From JALORV01 sp963769745 (lineage in GTDB: Bacteria > Pseudomonadota > Gammaproteobacteria > Burkholderiales > Burkholderiaceae_F): DNA of 64,000 nt. Below the pieces are notes generated by a model. It made no database searches. It was not told the DNA's origin and saw nothing but the letters and a program-made list of their open reading frames with translations. Positions 46,583-56,146 of the stretch are shown here, piece by piece. The stretch lies in the NCBI GenBank assembly GCA_963769745.1, contig CAVYNB010000007.1, forward strand, positions 1 to 64,000, read 5' to 3'. Position 1 is the stretch's first letter, and every line of letters starts with the position of its first letter. The position numbers and the translations under genes are program-made.

Positions 46583-49500
46583 ATGACTCCTCACGGTAGG
46601 TACTACGCGCTCGCCGGTCCGGGCGCGCTGTCCGCATTTCGCGCGGCGCGGCTGCTTCGGCGCCTCCAGGCGGTCGAGCCCAACGTGGCTGCCGTGTCCG
46701 GGCGCTTCGTGCACTTCGTCCATGCCACCCGTGCGCTGGACGACAGCGAGGAAGTGCGCCTGAAGGCCCTGCTCGACTACGGCGAACCGGGCGGCCCGAA
46801 ACCCGAAGGAATCGACTTCCTCGTCGTGCCGCGGCTCGGCACGATTTCGCCGTGGGCCAGCAAGGCCACCGACATCGCCCGCAACACTGGCCTGGCGGCC
46901 GTGCATCGGATCGAGCGCGGCACGATCTACACGCTGGAACTGAAGCGTGGACTGTTCCGAGGCAAGGGACTCGATGCAGCGCTCGAGGATCGCATCCGGG
47001 CCGTGCTGCACGACCGGATGACGGAAAGCGTGATCGAGCCGTCGACCGATCCGGCGCAGCTCTTCACGGAACTGGCCGGCAAGCCGGTGCAAAGCGTCCC
47101 GATGCTGGCTGAGGGCCGGTCCGCCCTCGTCCGCGCCAATGGCGACCTGGGACTGGCGCTGTCCGACGACGAGGTCGACTACCTCGTCGATGCCTTCACG
47201 CAGCTCCGCCGCGATCCGACCGACGTCGAACTGATGATGTTCGCGCAGGCAAACTCCGAACACTGCCGCCACAAGATCTTCAACGCGGAGTGGACCATCG
47301 ACGGCGTCCGGCAGGACGCGACGCTGTTCGGCATGATCCGGGCGACGCATGCTGCAGCACCGGCGGGCACCATCGTTGCCTACAGCGACAACGCGGCGGT
47401 GCTCGAGGGCCGCGCGGTCAGCCGCTTCTATCCACGCAGTGACTTCCGAGGGTTGGACGGGGCCGGTGCGATCGGCGTCGACTACGCGGCACGCGATGAA
47501 CTGACGCACACGCTCTTCAAGGTCGAAACGCACAATCACCCGACCGCAATCGCCCCGTTCCCGGGCGCGGCCACCGGGGCCGGCGGCGAGATCCGCGACG
47601 AAGGAGCGACCGGACGCGGCGCAAAGCCGAAGGCGGGACTGTGCGGCTTCTCCGTCTCCAATCTTCGCTTGCCGGATATGTCGCATGCGTGGGAGAACGA
47701 CGGCGACGTCACGCAGGCGTCTGCAGGCGTTGCGGGCGAGGCGCCGGACTACGGCTTTCCCGGTCGCATCGCCGATGCACTGGCGATCATGATCGAGGGA
47801 CCGATCGGCGCCGCAGCGTTCAACAATGAATTCGGCCGGCCGAACCTGCTCGGCTATTTCCGTGCGTACGAGCAGAACGTGGCCGGACGGCGTTACGGCT
47901 ATCACAAGCCGATCATGATTGCGGGCGGCATCGGCAGCATTCGTGACGACCAGGTGCGCAAGCATGACCTGCCGCCGGGAACGCTGCTGGTGCAACTCGG
48001 CGGGCCCGGAATGCGCATCGGACTCGGCGGGGGCGCGGCGTCGAGCATGGGGGCCGGAACGAACACCGAGTCACTGGACTTCGACTCGGTCCAGCGCGGC
48101 AATCCGGAGATCCAGCGGCGCGCACAGGAGGTCATCGACCGTTGCTGGGCACTGGGCGACGGCAACCCGGTGCTTTCGATACACGATGTCGGCGCCGGCG
48201 GGCTGTCCAATGCGCTGCCTGAACTGGCGGACCAGTCGCATCGGGGTGCGCGCATCGACCTCGCGAAGATCCCGGTCGAGGAAAGCGGCATGAGCCCGCT
48301 CGAGATCTGGTGCAACGAGTCACAGGAGCGCTATGCGCTGGCGGTCGCGCCCGACAGCCTCGCTGCCTTCGAGTGGATCTGCCGGCGCGAACGCGCGCCC
48401 TATGCAGTCGTCGGTCACATTGCGGACGACGGCAACCTCGTGGTCGGCCGACCCGATGCGGTTCCCGCGGTCGACATGCCGATGAACGTGCTGCTCGGCA
48501 AGCCGCCGCGTATGCACCGGGACGTGCGACACGTGGCTGCGAAGCTGCCGGCGTTCGATGCGACCGGGCTGTCGATCGAGCAAAGTGCGCTGGATGTGCT
48601 GCGGCACCCGACAGTGGCGAGCAAGTCGTTCCTGGTGACGATCGGCGATCGCACGGTCGGCGGCATGAACTCGCGGGACTCGATGGTCGGGCCATGGCAG
48701 GTCCCGGTGGCCGACTGCGCGGTGACGATGATGAGCTTCGACGGCTACGCCGGTGAGGCAATGGCGATCGGCGAGCGCACGCCGCTGGCCGTCATCGATG
48801 CCGCCGCCGCCTCGCGCATGGCGATCGGCGAGGCCATCACCAACATCGCGGCGGCCGATGTCGAACTGGCCGACGTGAAGCTGTCGTGCAACTGGATGGC
48901 GGCCTGTGGTCAACCGGGCGAGGACGCAAGACTCTTCGATGCCGTGCGCGCAGCGAGTCAACTCAGCCAGCAGCTCGGGATCAGCGTGCCCGTCGGGAAA
49001 GACTCCCTGTCGATGAAGACGGCCTGGCGCGACGGCGGCGAGGACAAGCTCGTCACCGCGCCGGTGTCGTTGATCGCCAGCGCCGCGGCGCGCGTCGGCG
49101 ACGTGCGCCGGACGCTCACGCCGCAGATCGTCGTCGACACGGACACCGTACTGGTGCTGGTCGACCTGGGCGCGGGACGCAACCGCATGGGCGGCTCGAT
49201 CCTTGCGCAGGTCACGCGCCAGATCGGCAACGAGGCGCCGGATGCAGACGAACCTGCGCGGCTCGCGGCATTCGTTGGCGCCCTGCGGACGCTGCAGCGC
49301 GCCGGACTGCTGCTGGCGTATCACGACCGCTCGGATGGGGGGCTCTTCGCCACGCTCGCCGAGATGGCCTTCGCCGGGCACGGTGGTGTGACGGTCAATC
49401 TCGACGTGCTGGCGGTCGACCCGGTCGCAGCCGACTGGGGGGACTTCAAGATCCGCACCGAGCAGGTCAGCGTTCGCCGCAGCGAGCTGATGCTCAAGGC

Positions 49501-50620
49501 GCTGTTTGCCGAGGAGCTCGGCGCAGTGCTGCAGATTCGAGCGGCCGATACGACGGCGGTGATGAACGAGTTGCGGGCGGCGGGCCTCGGCAGCGTGAGC
49601 CAGATCATCGGCAAGCCGAACACCCGGGACGTGGTCGAGTTCTGGTGCGATGCCAAGCCGGTGTTCGCACGGGCGCGCGGTGAATTGCAGAAGCTCTGGA
49701 GCGAGACCTCGTGGCGCATCGCGCGGCTGCGCGACAACCCGGACTGCGCCGACGCCGAGTATGCGCGGGCGAGCGACAGCGACGACCGGGGCCTGTCGAT
49801 GACGCTCAGCTTCGACGCTGCCGAGGACGTCGCCGCACCCTTCATCGCCCGTGGCGCGCGGCCGCGGATCGCAATCCTGCGCGAGCAGGGCGTCAACAGC
49901 CAGACCGAGATGGCGTATGCATTCCACCGCGCCGGGTTTGCGGCGGTGGACGTGCACATGACCGACCTGATCGAAGCACGGCAGACGCTGGCCGACTTCA
50001 AGGGTCTCGTCGCCTGCGGTGGATTCTCGTATGGCGATGTGCTGGGTGCCGGCGGCGGCTGGGCCAAGACGATCCTCTACAACCCCGCGCTCGCCGAGAT
50101 GTTCGTTACGTTCTTCGCGCGCAGCGACAGCTTTGCGCTTGGAGTGTGCAACGGCTGCCAGATGATGAGCCACCTGCGTTCGATCATCCCCGGAGCGCGC
50201 GACTGGCCGCGCTTCGAGCGCAATGTGTCCGAGCAGTTCGAAGGGCGACTCGTGCAGGTCGAGGTTTCCGATTCACCGTCGCTGTTCTTCGCGGACATGG
50301 CGGGCAGCCGCATCCCGATCGCCAATGCCCATGGTGAAGGACGCGCCGTGTTCGCGTCGCGTGAGGAGCAGGATCGTGCCCGGGTCGCCATGCGCTATGT
50401 CGATTCGCAGGGTCGACCGACGGAAAGCTATCCGTACAACCCGAACGGCTCGGTGGACGGCATCACGGGGCTCACCACGCCCGATGGCCGATTCACGATC
50501 GTGATGCCGCACCCCGAGCGGGTGTTCCGGACGGTGCAGATGTCGTGGCAGCCGCCAGGCCTCGGTGAAGACTCGCCGTGGATGCGGATGTTCCGCAATG
50601 CACGGCGCTGGGTCGGTTAG
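46583..50620 (+). CDS. purL: Phosphoribosylformylglycinamidine synthase, large single-chain form
   Basis: A 1345-residue FGAR amidotransferase, fourth step of purine synthesis, in the single-polypeptide form of Beta- and Gammaproteobacteria. The N-terminal PurS-like part, the AIR-synthase-like tandem with ANSEHCRHKIFNA and KVETHNHPTAIAPFPGAATGAGGEIRDE, and LSIHDVGAGGLSNALPEL are intact. The C-terminal glutaminase domain has GVNSQTEMA, the nucleophile Cys in LGVCNGCQMMS and the His-Glu pair in MPHPERVF. No frame break is seen in 4 kb, which contrasts with other long genes here. It precedes the convergent ompH-like gene. Confidence 0.97.
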   Translation: MTPHGRYYALAGPGALSAFRAARLLRRLQAVEPNVAAVSGRFVHFVHATRALDDSEEVRLKALLDYGEPGGPKPEGIDFLVVPRLGTISPWASKATDIARNTGLAAVHRIERGTIYTLELKRGLFRGKGLDAALEDRIRAVLHDRMTESVIEPSTDPAQLFTELAGKPVQSVPMLAEGRSALVRANGDLGLALSDDEVDYLVDAFTQLRRDPTDVELMMFAQANSEHCRHKIFNAEWTIDGVRQDATLFGMIRATHAAAPAGTIVAYSDNAAVLEGRAVSRFYPRSDFRGLDGAGAIGVDYAARDELTHTLFKVETHNHPTAIAPFPGAATGAGGEIRDEGATGRGAKPKAGLCGFSVSNLRLPDMSHAWENDGDVTQASAGVAGEAPDYGFPGRIADALAIMIEGPIGAAAFNNEFGRPNLLGYFRAYEQNVAGRRYGYHKPIMIAGGIGSIRDDQVRKHDLPPGTLLVQLGGPGMRIGLGGGAASSMGAGTNTESLDFDSVQRGNPEIQRRAQEVIDRCWALGDGNPVLSIHDVGAGGLSNALPELADQSHRGARIDLAKIPVEESGMSPLEIWCNESQERYALAVAPDSLAAFEWICRRERAPYAVVGHIADDGNLVVGRPDAVPAVDMPMNVLLGKPPRMHRDVRHVAAKLPAFDATGLSIEQSALDVLRHPTVASKSFLVTIGDRTVGGMNSRDSMVGPWQVPVADCAVTMMSFDGYAGEAMAIGERTPLAVIDAAAASRMAIGEAITNIAAADVELADVKLSCNWMAACGQPGEDARLFDAVRAASQLSQQLGISVPVGKDSLSMKTAWRDGGEDKLVTAPVSLIASAAARVGDVRRTLTPQIVVDTDTVLVLVDLGAGRNRMGGSILAQVTRQIGNEAPDADEPARLAAFVGALRTLQRAGLLLAYHDRSDGGLFATLAEMAFAGHGGVTVNLDVLAVDPVAADWGDFKIRTEQVSVRRSELMLKALFAEELGAVLQIRAADTTAVMNELRAAGLGSVSQIIGKPNTRDVVEFWCDAKPVFARARGELQKLWSETSWRIARLRDNPDCADAEYARASDSDDRGLSMTLSFDAAEDVAAPFIARGARPRIAILREQGVNSQTEMAYAFHRAGFAAVDVHMTDLIEARQTLADFKGLVACGGFSYGDVLGAGGGWAKTILYNPALAEMFVTFFARSDSFALGVCNGCQMMSHLRSIIPGARDWPRFERNVSEQFEGRLVQVEVSDSPSLFFADMAGSRIPIANAHGEGRAVFASREEQDRARVAMRYVDSQGRPTESYPYNPNGSVDGITGLTTPDGRFTIVMPHPERVFRTVQMSWQPPGLGEDSPWMRMFRNARRWVG

Positions 50621-50693
50621 ACGACCCGCGGAGAATCGCCGCCGCCGGACTTACGACGCGGGTCGCCGGCCGCCGGCGGCGTAACGACTTCGA

Positions 50694-51257
50694 CTACTTC
50701 GCTGCGGCCGACTTGCCGAACTTCGCGATTTCGGCGACGACTTCGTTCGTGATGTCGAACGCGGGATCCGCGTAGACCAGCGTGCCGCGGTCGTAGACGA
50801 GTGTTCCGCCCTTGCGGCGTGCGACATCCGCGGCCGCCTTGGAACCATCGGCAAAGACCTGCGCGCGCAGCTTCTGGGCGCGCTGCTGCAATTCGCCTTG
50901 CGTCTTCGTCATGAACTGCTGGCCCTCGGCCTGTTTCGCCTGCATCTCCTGGGCGGTCTTCTGACCTTCGGCGCGGACTGCGTCGCGCTGGGATGACGAC
51001 AGCGTCGGATCATCGAGCTTGGTCTGGTGATCCTTGAGCTTGTCGGCCATCGCGCGAATCTCGCGCTCGATGCCCTGCAGGCGGGTGGTCGCCTTCTGTT
51101 CGTCGGCCTTCAGCGCCGCCTGCTGGGGCTGCGTCTGGGGGTGGGCTTCAAAGACCTTCGACATGTCGACGACGAAGATCTTTGGTGCCGGCTGGGCTGC
51201 GACATAGAGCGGCAGGCAGGCAAGGAGGGCGCAAAGCAGGCGGTGCGGCGATTTCAT
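50694..51257 (-). CDS. OmpH/Skp family periplasmic chaperone-like protein
   Basis: A 187-residue protein with a signal peptide (MKSPHRLLCALLACLPLYVAAQ). A short beta strand (KIFVVDMSKVF), a long charged coiled-coil region rich in K/Q/E (residues about 40-130) and a C-terminal strand motif (GGTLVYDRGTLVYADPAFDITNEVVAEI) define the OmpH/Skp fold. Skp trimers shield outer-membrane proteins in the periplasm. It is not next to bamA or the lpx genes, where skp normally sits, so it is probably a paralogue of unknown clients. It is transcribed alone and converges with purL. Confidence 0.85.
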   Translation of the reverse strand: MKSPHRLLCALLACLPLYVAAQPAPKIFVVDMSKVFEAHPQTQPQQAALKADEQKATTRLQGIEREIRAMADKLKDHQTKLDDPTLSSSQRDAVRAEGQKTAQEMQAKQAEGQQFMTKTQGELQQRAQKLRAQVFADGSKAAADVARRKGGTLVYDRGTLVYADPAFDITNEVVAEIAKFGKSAAAK

Positions 51258-51412
51258 CGGTACTCCGGTTCGGTCAAGACCGCGAGCCTACCAAGTTGTG
51301 GCCTCGGATGCGCGCGGCCGCCAGGCCGCTTCGCCGTGTCGGCTCCCAGACGGGATTCGCTCAGTACGCAACGCCGGCTGGGTCAGCCGCTCCGCGGTTC
51401 GCCGCCCATTGC

Positions 51413-52609
51413 CTACTTTGGCGCGGATCCCGGGACTGGCGCTTTGCTGTTCTGCTGCTTTATGTCGCGCCATCCCTGCGCCAGCACGGCCACCGATCGG
51501 TCGCTTGCTGCAATCTTCCGTCGCGCCGAGGGCAACTCACCGGGCGAATGGAGCTCACCCGTGCGGGCCTCCAGCAGTTCCAGAAAGCGGCAACTGTGCA
51601 CATCGTCGGCCAGCATTTCGGTCTGGCCGATGAAGGAGATCGCGTCTATCTCGTCGCGCAGCCGCTGCACCCGATCCGCCGGCCACCCACCGCGTTCGCC
51701 GATCGAGGTACCCAGCGAAAACTCAATCAACGACTTGCTGCGCTCGGTCATCATCGTCGCCAGGTCAAGGCACTGCTGCCTGCGCGTCGAATCCGCCATG
51801 CGACCGACCGAGCAGGCTTCGCTCACCGCCAGATACGGCGGGGCTGGGAAGGCGGCATAGATCCCGAGGAGTTGCGACAGGTAAACCAGCCGTGGCGCTG
51901 GGGTCAGTTCGCGTGCGGCGGGATGTTCCGCCATCGCCAGCACCGTTGACCAGTGGTAGTCAGAAGTCTTTGCGCGCGATGCACGAGACAGTGCCTCGCT
52001 CAGTGCAGCCTCATCCTTTCGCGAGGCGGCATCCTCCGCCAGATAGAACCACGGCACGGCGTTGTCCGGTTCGATTTCTGACCAGTGAGCGACAGACAAC
52101 TTCGCGCAGGCGCCATCGTCCCGGTTGAGCCGGCAGCCGTAGAGCGCCAGGGCATAGGCGCCCGGGTCCTGCGAGGCCACGGCCAGGCGTGCCAGTGTCT
52201 GCGAGTGCGGACCCGCCGCTTCGCTGGCGATTTTCCATCGACGCTGCACACAGGGCTCGTCAGAGCACTCGCCCGACAGTGCCCGGTTCTCTTCGCTGGC
52301 ACGCCGCATCGCCACGACCAGCTTTGCGTAGAGTCCCACGGCCTGCGTTCGTGGATGGGACTGGGACGCCAGGTCATCGGCAACGTTTGAGAACGCGACG
52401 TCCGCAGCCTTGATCACCTCCGCGGGATAGTCGCTCGTACTGCGGATCGGTTGGGTACTGCCATATCCGCAGAGCTCGACGGAGCCAGGACGATCTGACG
52501 ACGCTGAGCCCGGGCCGTCTCGGTCCATTGCATGCCATGCCCACACAGCGAGCACGCCGAGCAGACAGCAGATCGCCAGGACGATGCCGGCTCTACGAGT
52601 CGAGGTCAC
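51413..52609 (-). CDS. Uncharacterised membrane-anchored protein
   Basis: A 398-residue protein from GTG at 52609. After a few basic residues there is one hydrophobic segment (AGIVLAICCLLGVLAVWAWHAM), which suggests a signal anchor, so the bulk is probably periplasmic. The rest is helical and charged with about ten cysteines, including a pair in GECSDEPCVQRRW, and short segments that could be TPR- or Sel1-like (LALYGCRLNRDDGACAKLSVAHW, WFYLAEDAASRKDEAALSEAL). I do not recognise a family. The GTG is preceded by GGACC. It neighbours the ompH-like gene and an M20 amidohydrolase on the same strand without tight coupling, so no function is proposed. Confidence 0.65.
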   Translation of the reverse strand: MTSTRRAGIVLAICCLLGVLAVWAWHAMDRDGPGSASSDRPGSVELCGYGSTQPIRSTSDYPAEVIKAADVAFSNVADDLASQSHPRTQAVGLYAKLVVAMRRASEENRALSGECSDEPCVQRRWKIASEAAGPHSQTLARLAVASQDPGAYALALYGCRLNRDDGACAKLSVAHWSEIEPDNAVPWFYLAEDAASRKDEAALSEALSRASRAKTSDYHWSTVLAMAEHPAARELTPAPRLVYLSQLLGIYAAFPAPPYLAVSEACSVGRMADSTRRQQCLDLATMMTERSKSLIEFSLGTSIGERGGWPADRVQRLRDEIDAISFIGQTEMLADDVHSCRFLELLEARTGELHSPGELPSARRKIAASDRSVAVLAQGWRDIKQQNSKAPVPGSAPK

Positions 52610-52662
52610 AGAAGTAGGGTCCTTCGGTCGAGCCCTGGTCCGAGGGCTGTGTGGAATTCTGC

Positions 52663-53901
52663 CTAGGACCGGGCGTTGGCCGCGGCAAGGATCGTGGACG
52701 CCGCGTCCGCCAGCACCTGGCAGCCGAGGACGATATCCTCGTCGCGACTGTCCTCGGCGAAATCGTGGCTGATGCCGCCGATCGATGGAATGAACAACAT
52801 CGCCGACGGGATCCGTGACGAGATGATGCCGGCATCGTGGAATGCGCCGCTCGGCATGCGCTGCCAGTTCCCGGGCGCATGGCGTTCGGCGGCGGACTCC
52901 AGATGTGCCTGCAGTCCGGGGTCCATGCGCGTCGGCGGGATCGGCGCACGCGCAGGGATGGCCTCGATCGCGACACCGCCGCGTGCGTTCATCTCCGCCA
53001 CCAGCCGGACGACAACGGCCTCGAAGGCGTCGAGAGGCGCGTCCGACGGGTCCCGGAACTGCAGGTCGAGCTCGGCGTAGCCCGGAACGATCGACGCCGC
53101 GTTCGGCTCGACGCGCAAGCGCCCCAGGGTCCAGACGCTGCGTTCGGCTGCCACTTTCGGAAACTCCACGTTGATCCGGTGTGCCAGTTCGTAAAGCGCT
53201 GTGGCGGCATCGCGCCGACGCGACATCATCGTCGTGCCGGCATGGTTCTGCTGGCCGCGAAAGACGAAGCGGATGCCGCGCAAGCCGACAATGCCTGTCA
53301 CCACGCCGATCCGTCGACCGGCGTCCTCCAGATGCGGGCCTTGTTCGATGTGCGCCTCGATGAAACCGGCGTAACGCTCGCGCTCGAGACGCAGCCGCGG
53401 CACGTTCGCGAGGCCGGCTTCGCGCAACGCATCGACCAGCGTCACGCCGCGGCTGTCTGTGGCCCCTTGCTCGATTTCGGGTGTCAGAGCGCCGGTGAGC
53501 GAGCGGCTGCCGAGACAGCCGACAAAGCGCGATTCCTCGTCCTGGAACGACACCGCGTCCACCGGCAGCCCGCGTGTCGATTCGCTTTCGGCGAGCGCAC
53601 GTACCACCTCCAGCGCATAGATCACGCCGAGTGCACCATCCAGCCAACCGCCGGTAGGCTGGGTGTCGGAGTGCGAGCCAGTGAGCAGCGCCTTGCCGGG
53701 CTGCCGGGAGCGGCCGAGCACATTGCCCACGCCATCGATCGTCGCGTCGAGGCCAGCCTGTTCGTAGCGCTGCCTGAGCCAGCGCCGCGCTTCCATGTCG
53801 GCCGCGCTGAAGGCGGGCCTCACCACGCCATGGTCCTGTGCGCCGATGGCGCGCAGTGCGCGCAGGTCGGCAAGCAGACGGTCAGGATTGATGCGGGGCA
53901 T
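52663..53901 (-). CDS. M20 family N-carbamoyl-amino-acid hydrolase / allantoate amidohydrolase-like
   Basis: A 412-residue zinc peptidase-fold amidohydrolase. The binuclear-metal motifs are visible: GSHSDTQPTGGWLDGALGV, FQDEESRFVGCLGS, and ahead of the dimerisation domain the FIEAHIEQGPHLED and GQQNHAGTTMMSRRRDA blocks, with a C-terminal SGAFHDAGIISSRIPSAMLFIPS. This pattern fits the hydantoinase/carbamoylase subgroup (AllC, HyuC, beta-ureidopropionase), which hydrolyse N-carbamoyl or ureido amides. The ATG at 53901 is preceded by AGAGGAG, and longer frames are unconserved. It is about 7 kb from the oxoprolinase gene; a shared pathway is possible but not shown. Confidence 0.88.
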   Translation of the reverse strand: MPRINPDRLLADLRALRAIGAQDHGVVRPAFSAADMEARRWLRQRYEQAGLDATIDGVGNVLGRSRQPGKALLTGSHSDTQPTGGWLDGALGVIYALEVVRALAESESTRGLPVDAVSFQDEESRFVGCLGSRSLTGALTPEIEQGATDSRGVTLVDALREAGLANVPRLRLERERYAGFIEAHIEQGPHLEDAGRRIGVVTGIVGLRGIRFVFRGQQNHAGTTMMSRRRDAATALYELAHRINVEFPKVAAERSVWTLGRLRVEPNAASIVPGYAELDLQFRDPSDAPLDAFEAVVVRLVAEMNARGGVAIEAIPARAPIPPTRMDPGLQAHLESAAERHAPGNWQRMPSGAFHDAGIISSRIPSAMLFIPSIGGISHDFAEDSRDEDIVLGCQVLADAASTILAAANARS

Positions 53902-54279
53902 GGCCCGACTCCTCTGATGATGAGCTGACATTCCACGGGATCGTCGCACGTCCGTCGATCCTGTTGACGGGGTGGCCGCGGCGGCGTTGTTCGCGGTTGC
54001 GCTGGGCACGCCGTCCCCGGCGACGCTTGAATTCTGGCCTGACGTTGCGGCACGCTCCCCATAGCGTTAATGTGCGCGGCGGCATCGTAGTCTGGATGTA
54101 ACGCAGCGGACCTATCGTTGCGCGGCTTGCGGGCGAGCGCCGGCGAAGGCCGGGAGCCTTGGAAACGCCCTGAGCAAGGGTGGCAATTCCGCTATGAGGA
54201 TGTAGCGGCTGATCGTTCTGAAAGTTCGCGTTGCGGCAAGTACGCTAGCCCCAGTCTGACAACATTCGGGAGGAGACCC
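53902..54279 (+). promoter_or_regulatory. Gene-free region with hairpin-rich leader before the ABC operon
   Basis: About 378 bases between divergent genes. The half nearest the ABC operon can fold into consecutive stems: CCGGC-GAAG-GCCGG (54140-54153), CCCT-GAGCA-AGGG (54168-54180) and CCGCTA-N8-TAGCGG (54189-54208), then a good ribosome site GGGAGGAGA before 54280. This could be a cis-acting RNA leader or a dispersed repeat element; CGCCGGCGAAGGCCGG-like sequences are common interspersed repeats. I do not recognise a named riboswitch class. Confidence 0.35.
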
Positions 54280-55293
54280 ATGTTTCGTCGTGAGTTCATC
54301 GCTACTGCTGGCGCGCTTGCCGCTGCCAGCCTGCCCGGTTGGGCACAGGCGCAGGCAGCGCGTGCCATTTGCTACAACTGTCCGCCCGAGTGGGCCGACT
54401 GGGGCGGCATGCTGAAGCTCGTCAATCAGAAGCTCAACATTGCCGTTCCGCCGGACAACAAGAATTCGGGTCAGACACTGGCGGCGCTGATTGCCGAGAA
54501 GGCCAACCCGGTCGCCGACATCGCCTACTTCGGCGGTCAGTTCGGTCCACAGGCACGCGCGGCCGACGTACTGACGCCGTTCAAGCCGTCGCGCTTCGGC
54601 GACATTCCGGCCGGCATGAAAGACCCGGAAGGCTACTGGTTCACGATTCACTCCGGCACGCTGGGACTGTTCGTCAACACCGCCGCGCTGCGCGGCAAGC
54701 CGGTGCCGCAGTCGTGGCGCGACCTGCTCAAGCCCGAGTACAAAGGCCTGATCGGCTATCTGAATCCAGCCAGCGCCGCGGTCGGGCAAGTCGGAGTGAT
54801 CGCGGTGAATCTCGCGCTGGGCGGCACCTACGAGAACCTCGATCCCGGCATCGCCTTCTTCAAGCAGTTGCAGGCCAACCAGCCGATCGTGCCCACCCAG
54901 ACCTCGTACGCGCGCGTGCTGTCGGGCGAGATTCCGATCCTGTTCGACTACGACTTCAACGCCTATCGCGCGAAGTACAAGGACAACGCGCCGGTGGCGT
55001 TCACGATCCCGACCGAAGGCACGCAGCAACTGCCTTACATCATGGGCCTGGTGGCCAAGGGGCCCAACCCCGAGCAGGGCAAGAAGATTCTCGACTTCCT
55101 GCTGTCCGACGACGGTCAGCGCCACTGGGCCAGCGCCTTCCTGCGGCCGGTCTTCGCCTCTGCGCTGACGCCGGAGATGAAGAGTCGCTTCCTGCCGGAC
55201 GCCGACTACGCGCGGGCCAAGCCGCTGGACGTGTTCAAGCTGTCGGCAGCGAGCAAGATGATCGGCGAGCGCTACCAGAAGGAAGTCGGCTGA
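54280..55293 (+). CDS. ABC transporter extracellular substrate-binding protein
   Basis: A 337-residue periplasmic binding protein of the iron/spermidine/phosphonate-type class (SBP_bac_6/8-like). The signal peptide is MFRREFIATAGALAAASLPGWAQAQA, perhaps Tat-like given RRxF. Mature features are AIAEKANPVADIAYFGG, WFTIHSGTLGLFVN and the C-terminal GKKILDFLLSDDGQRHWASAFLRPVF, typical of this class. The ATG at 54280 follows a strong Shine-Dalgarno, so it is preferred over earlier frames. It heads an operon of two permeases, an ATPase and a metallophosphoesterase. The ligand is probably a phosphoester or small cation complex, as inference from the operon partner. Confidence 0.9.
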   Translation: MFRREFIATAGALAAASLPGWAQAQAARAICYNCPPEWADWGGMLKLVNQKLNIAVPPDNKNSGQTLAALIAEKANPVADIAYFGGQFGPQARAADVLTPFKPSRFGDIPAGMKDPEGYWFTIHSGTLGLFVNTAALRGKPVPQSWRDLLKPEYKGLIGYLNPASAAVGQVGVIAVNLALGGTYENLDPGIAFFKQLQANQPIVPTQTSYARVLSGEIPILFDYDFNAYRAKYKDNAPVAFTIPTEGTQQLPYIMGLVAKGPNPEQGKKILDFLLSDDGQRHWASAFLRPVFASALTPEMKSRFLPDADYARAKPLDVFKLSAASKMIGERYQKEVG

Positions 55294-55311
55294 GTTGACC
55301 CTGTCGTCCGG

Positions 55312-56138
55312 TTGAGCGGGGTGCGCGACGATCGCTTCTGGCTGGTAGCGCTGCTGGCGCCAGCGGCGATCGTCTTCATTGCCTTCTTCCTGCTGCCGCT
55401 GGCGCGCCTGTTCCTGATCGGTGGCAGCGGTCCCATGGGCTGGAGCGCGTACGCGGCGGCATTCACCGAGGCGCGCTACCTGAAGAGCCTGGTGTCCACC
55501 GTGCTGCTGTCGGCCGGCGTGACTGCGGTCACGCTTGCCGTCAGCGGACTGGCCGGCGTGTTCCTGCAGCGCAATCGCTTCAGCGGTCGCGCGCTGGTGA
55601 CCGCGCTGCTGACGCTTCCACTCGCGTTCCCCGGTGTCGTCATCGGCTTCATGGTCATCATGCTGGCGGGTCGGCAGGGATTGATTCCGGACATCACGGA
55701 TGCACTGGTCGGCGAACGGCTGGTGTTCGCCTATTCGATGGCGGGCCTCTTCATGGGCTACGTGTACTTCTCGATCCCGCGCACGATCCTCACCGTGATG
55801 GCCGCCGCCGAGAAACTCGACCCGCGCATCGAGGAGGCCGCCCGCTCGCTCGGTGCCGGCCGGTGGCGCGTCGTGCGCGACGTGATCGTGCCGGCGCTGA
55901 AACCGGCCTTCCTGTCGGCCGGCGCCATCTGCTTCGCCACCGCGATGGGCGCCTTCGGCACGGCCTTCACGCTCGCCACGCGCATCAACGTGCTGCCGAT
56001 GGTGATCTACACGGAGTTCACGCTGCAGGCCAATCTTGCGATGGCAGCGGCCTGTCGTTCGTCCTGGGTGCGATCACCTGGGCCGCGCTGGCGCTGGCGC
56101 GCACAGCGGCCGGCAGCACCGTGGCGGCGGCGGGCTGA
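55312..56138 (+). CDS. ABC transporter permease 1 (frameshifted)
   Basis: A BPD-type inner-membrane permease with six predicted helices. It starts near TTG 55312 (an in-frame GTG at 55321 is an alternative) with WLVALLAPAAIVFIAFFLLPLARLF. The EAA loop is visible as EEAARSLGAGRWRVVRDVIVPALKPAFLSAG. A one-base deletion near 56051 shifts the frame after QANLAMAA; the true end is read as LSFVLGAITWAALALARTAAG to 56138, giving about 275 residues. It lies 18 bases after the binding-protein gene and nine bases before permease 2. Confidence 0.85.
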
Positions 56139-56146
56139 GGGCAGCA

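Noticed and set aside
46088..50173. Very long antisense frames opposite purL (635 and 617 codons)
   Set aside because: They overlap the intact, motif-rich purL, and their composition is typical of antisense third-position bias in GC-rich DNA.
50620..50693. GC-rich inverted repeats between purL and the ompH-like gene
   Set aside because: Self-complementary GC runs such as GCCGGCCGCCGGC are common at this base composition and no T-run follows, so they cannot be called a terminator.
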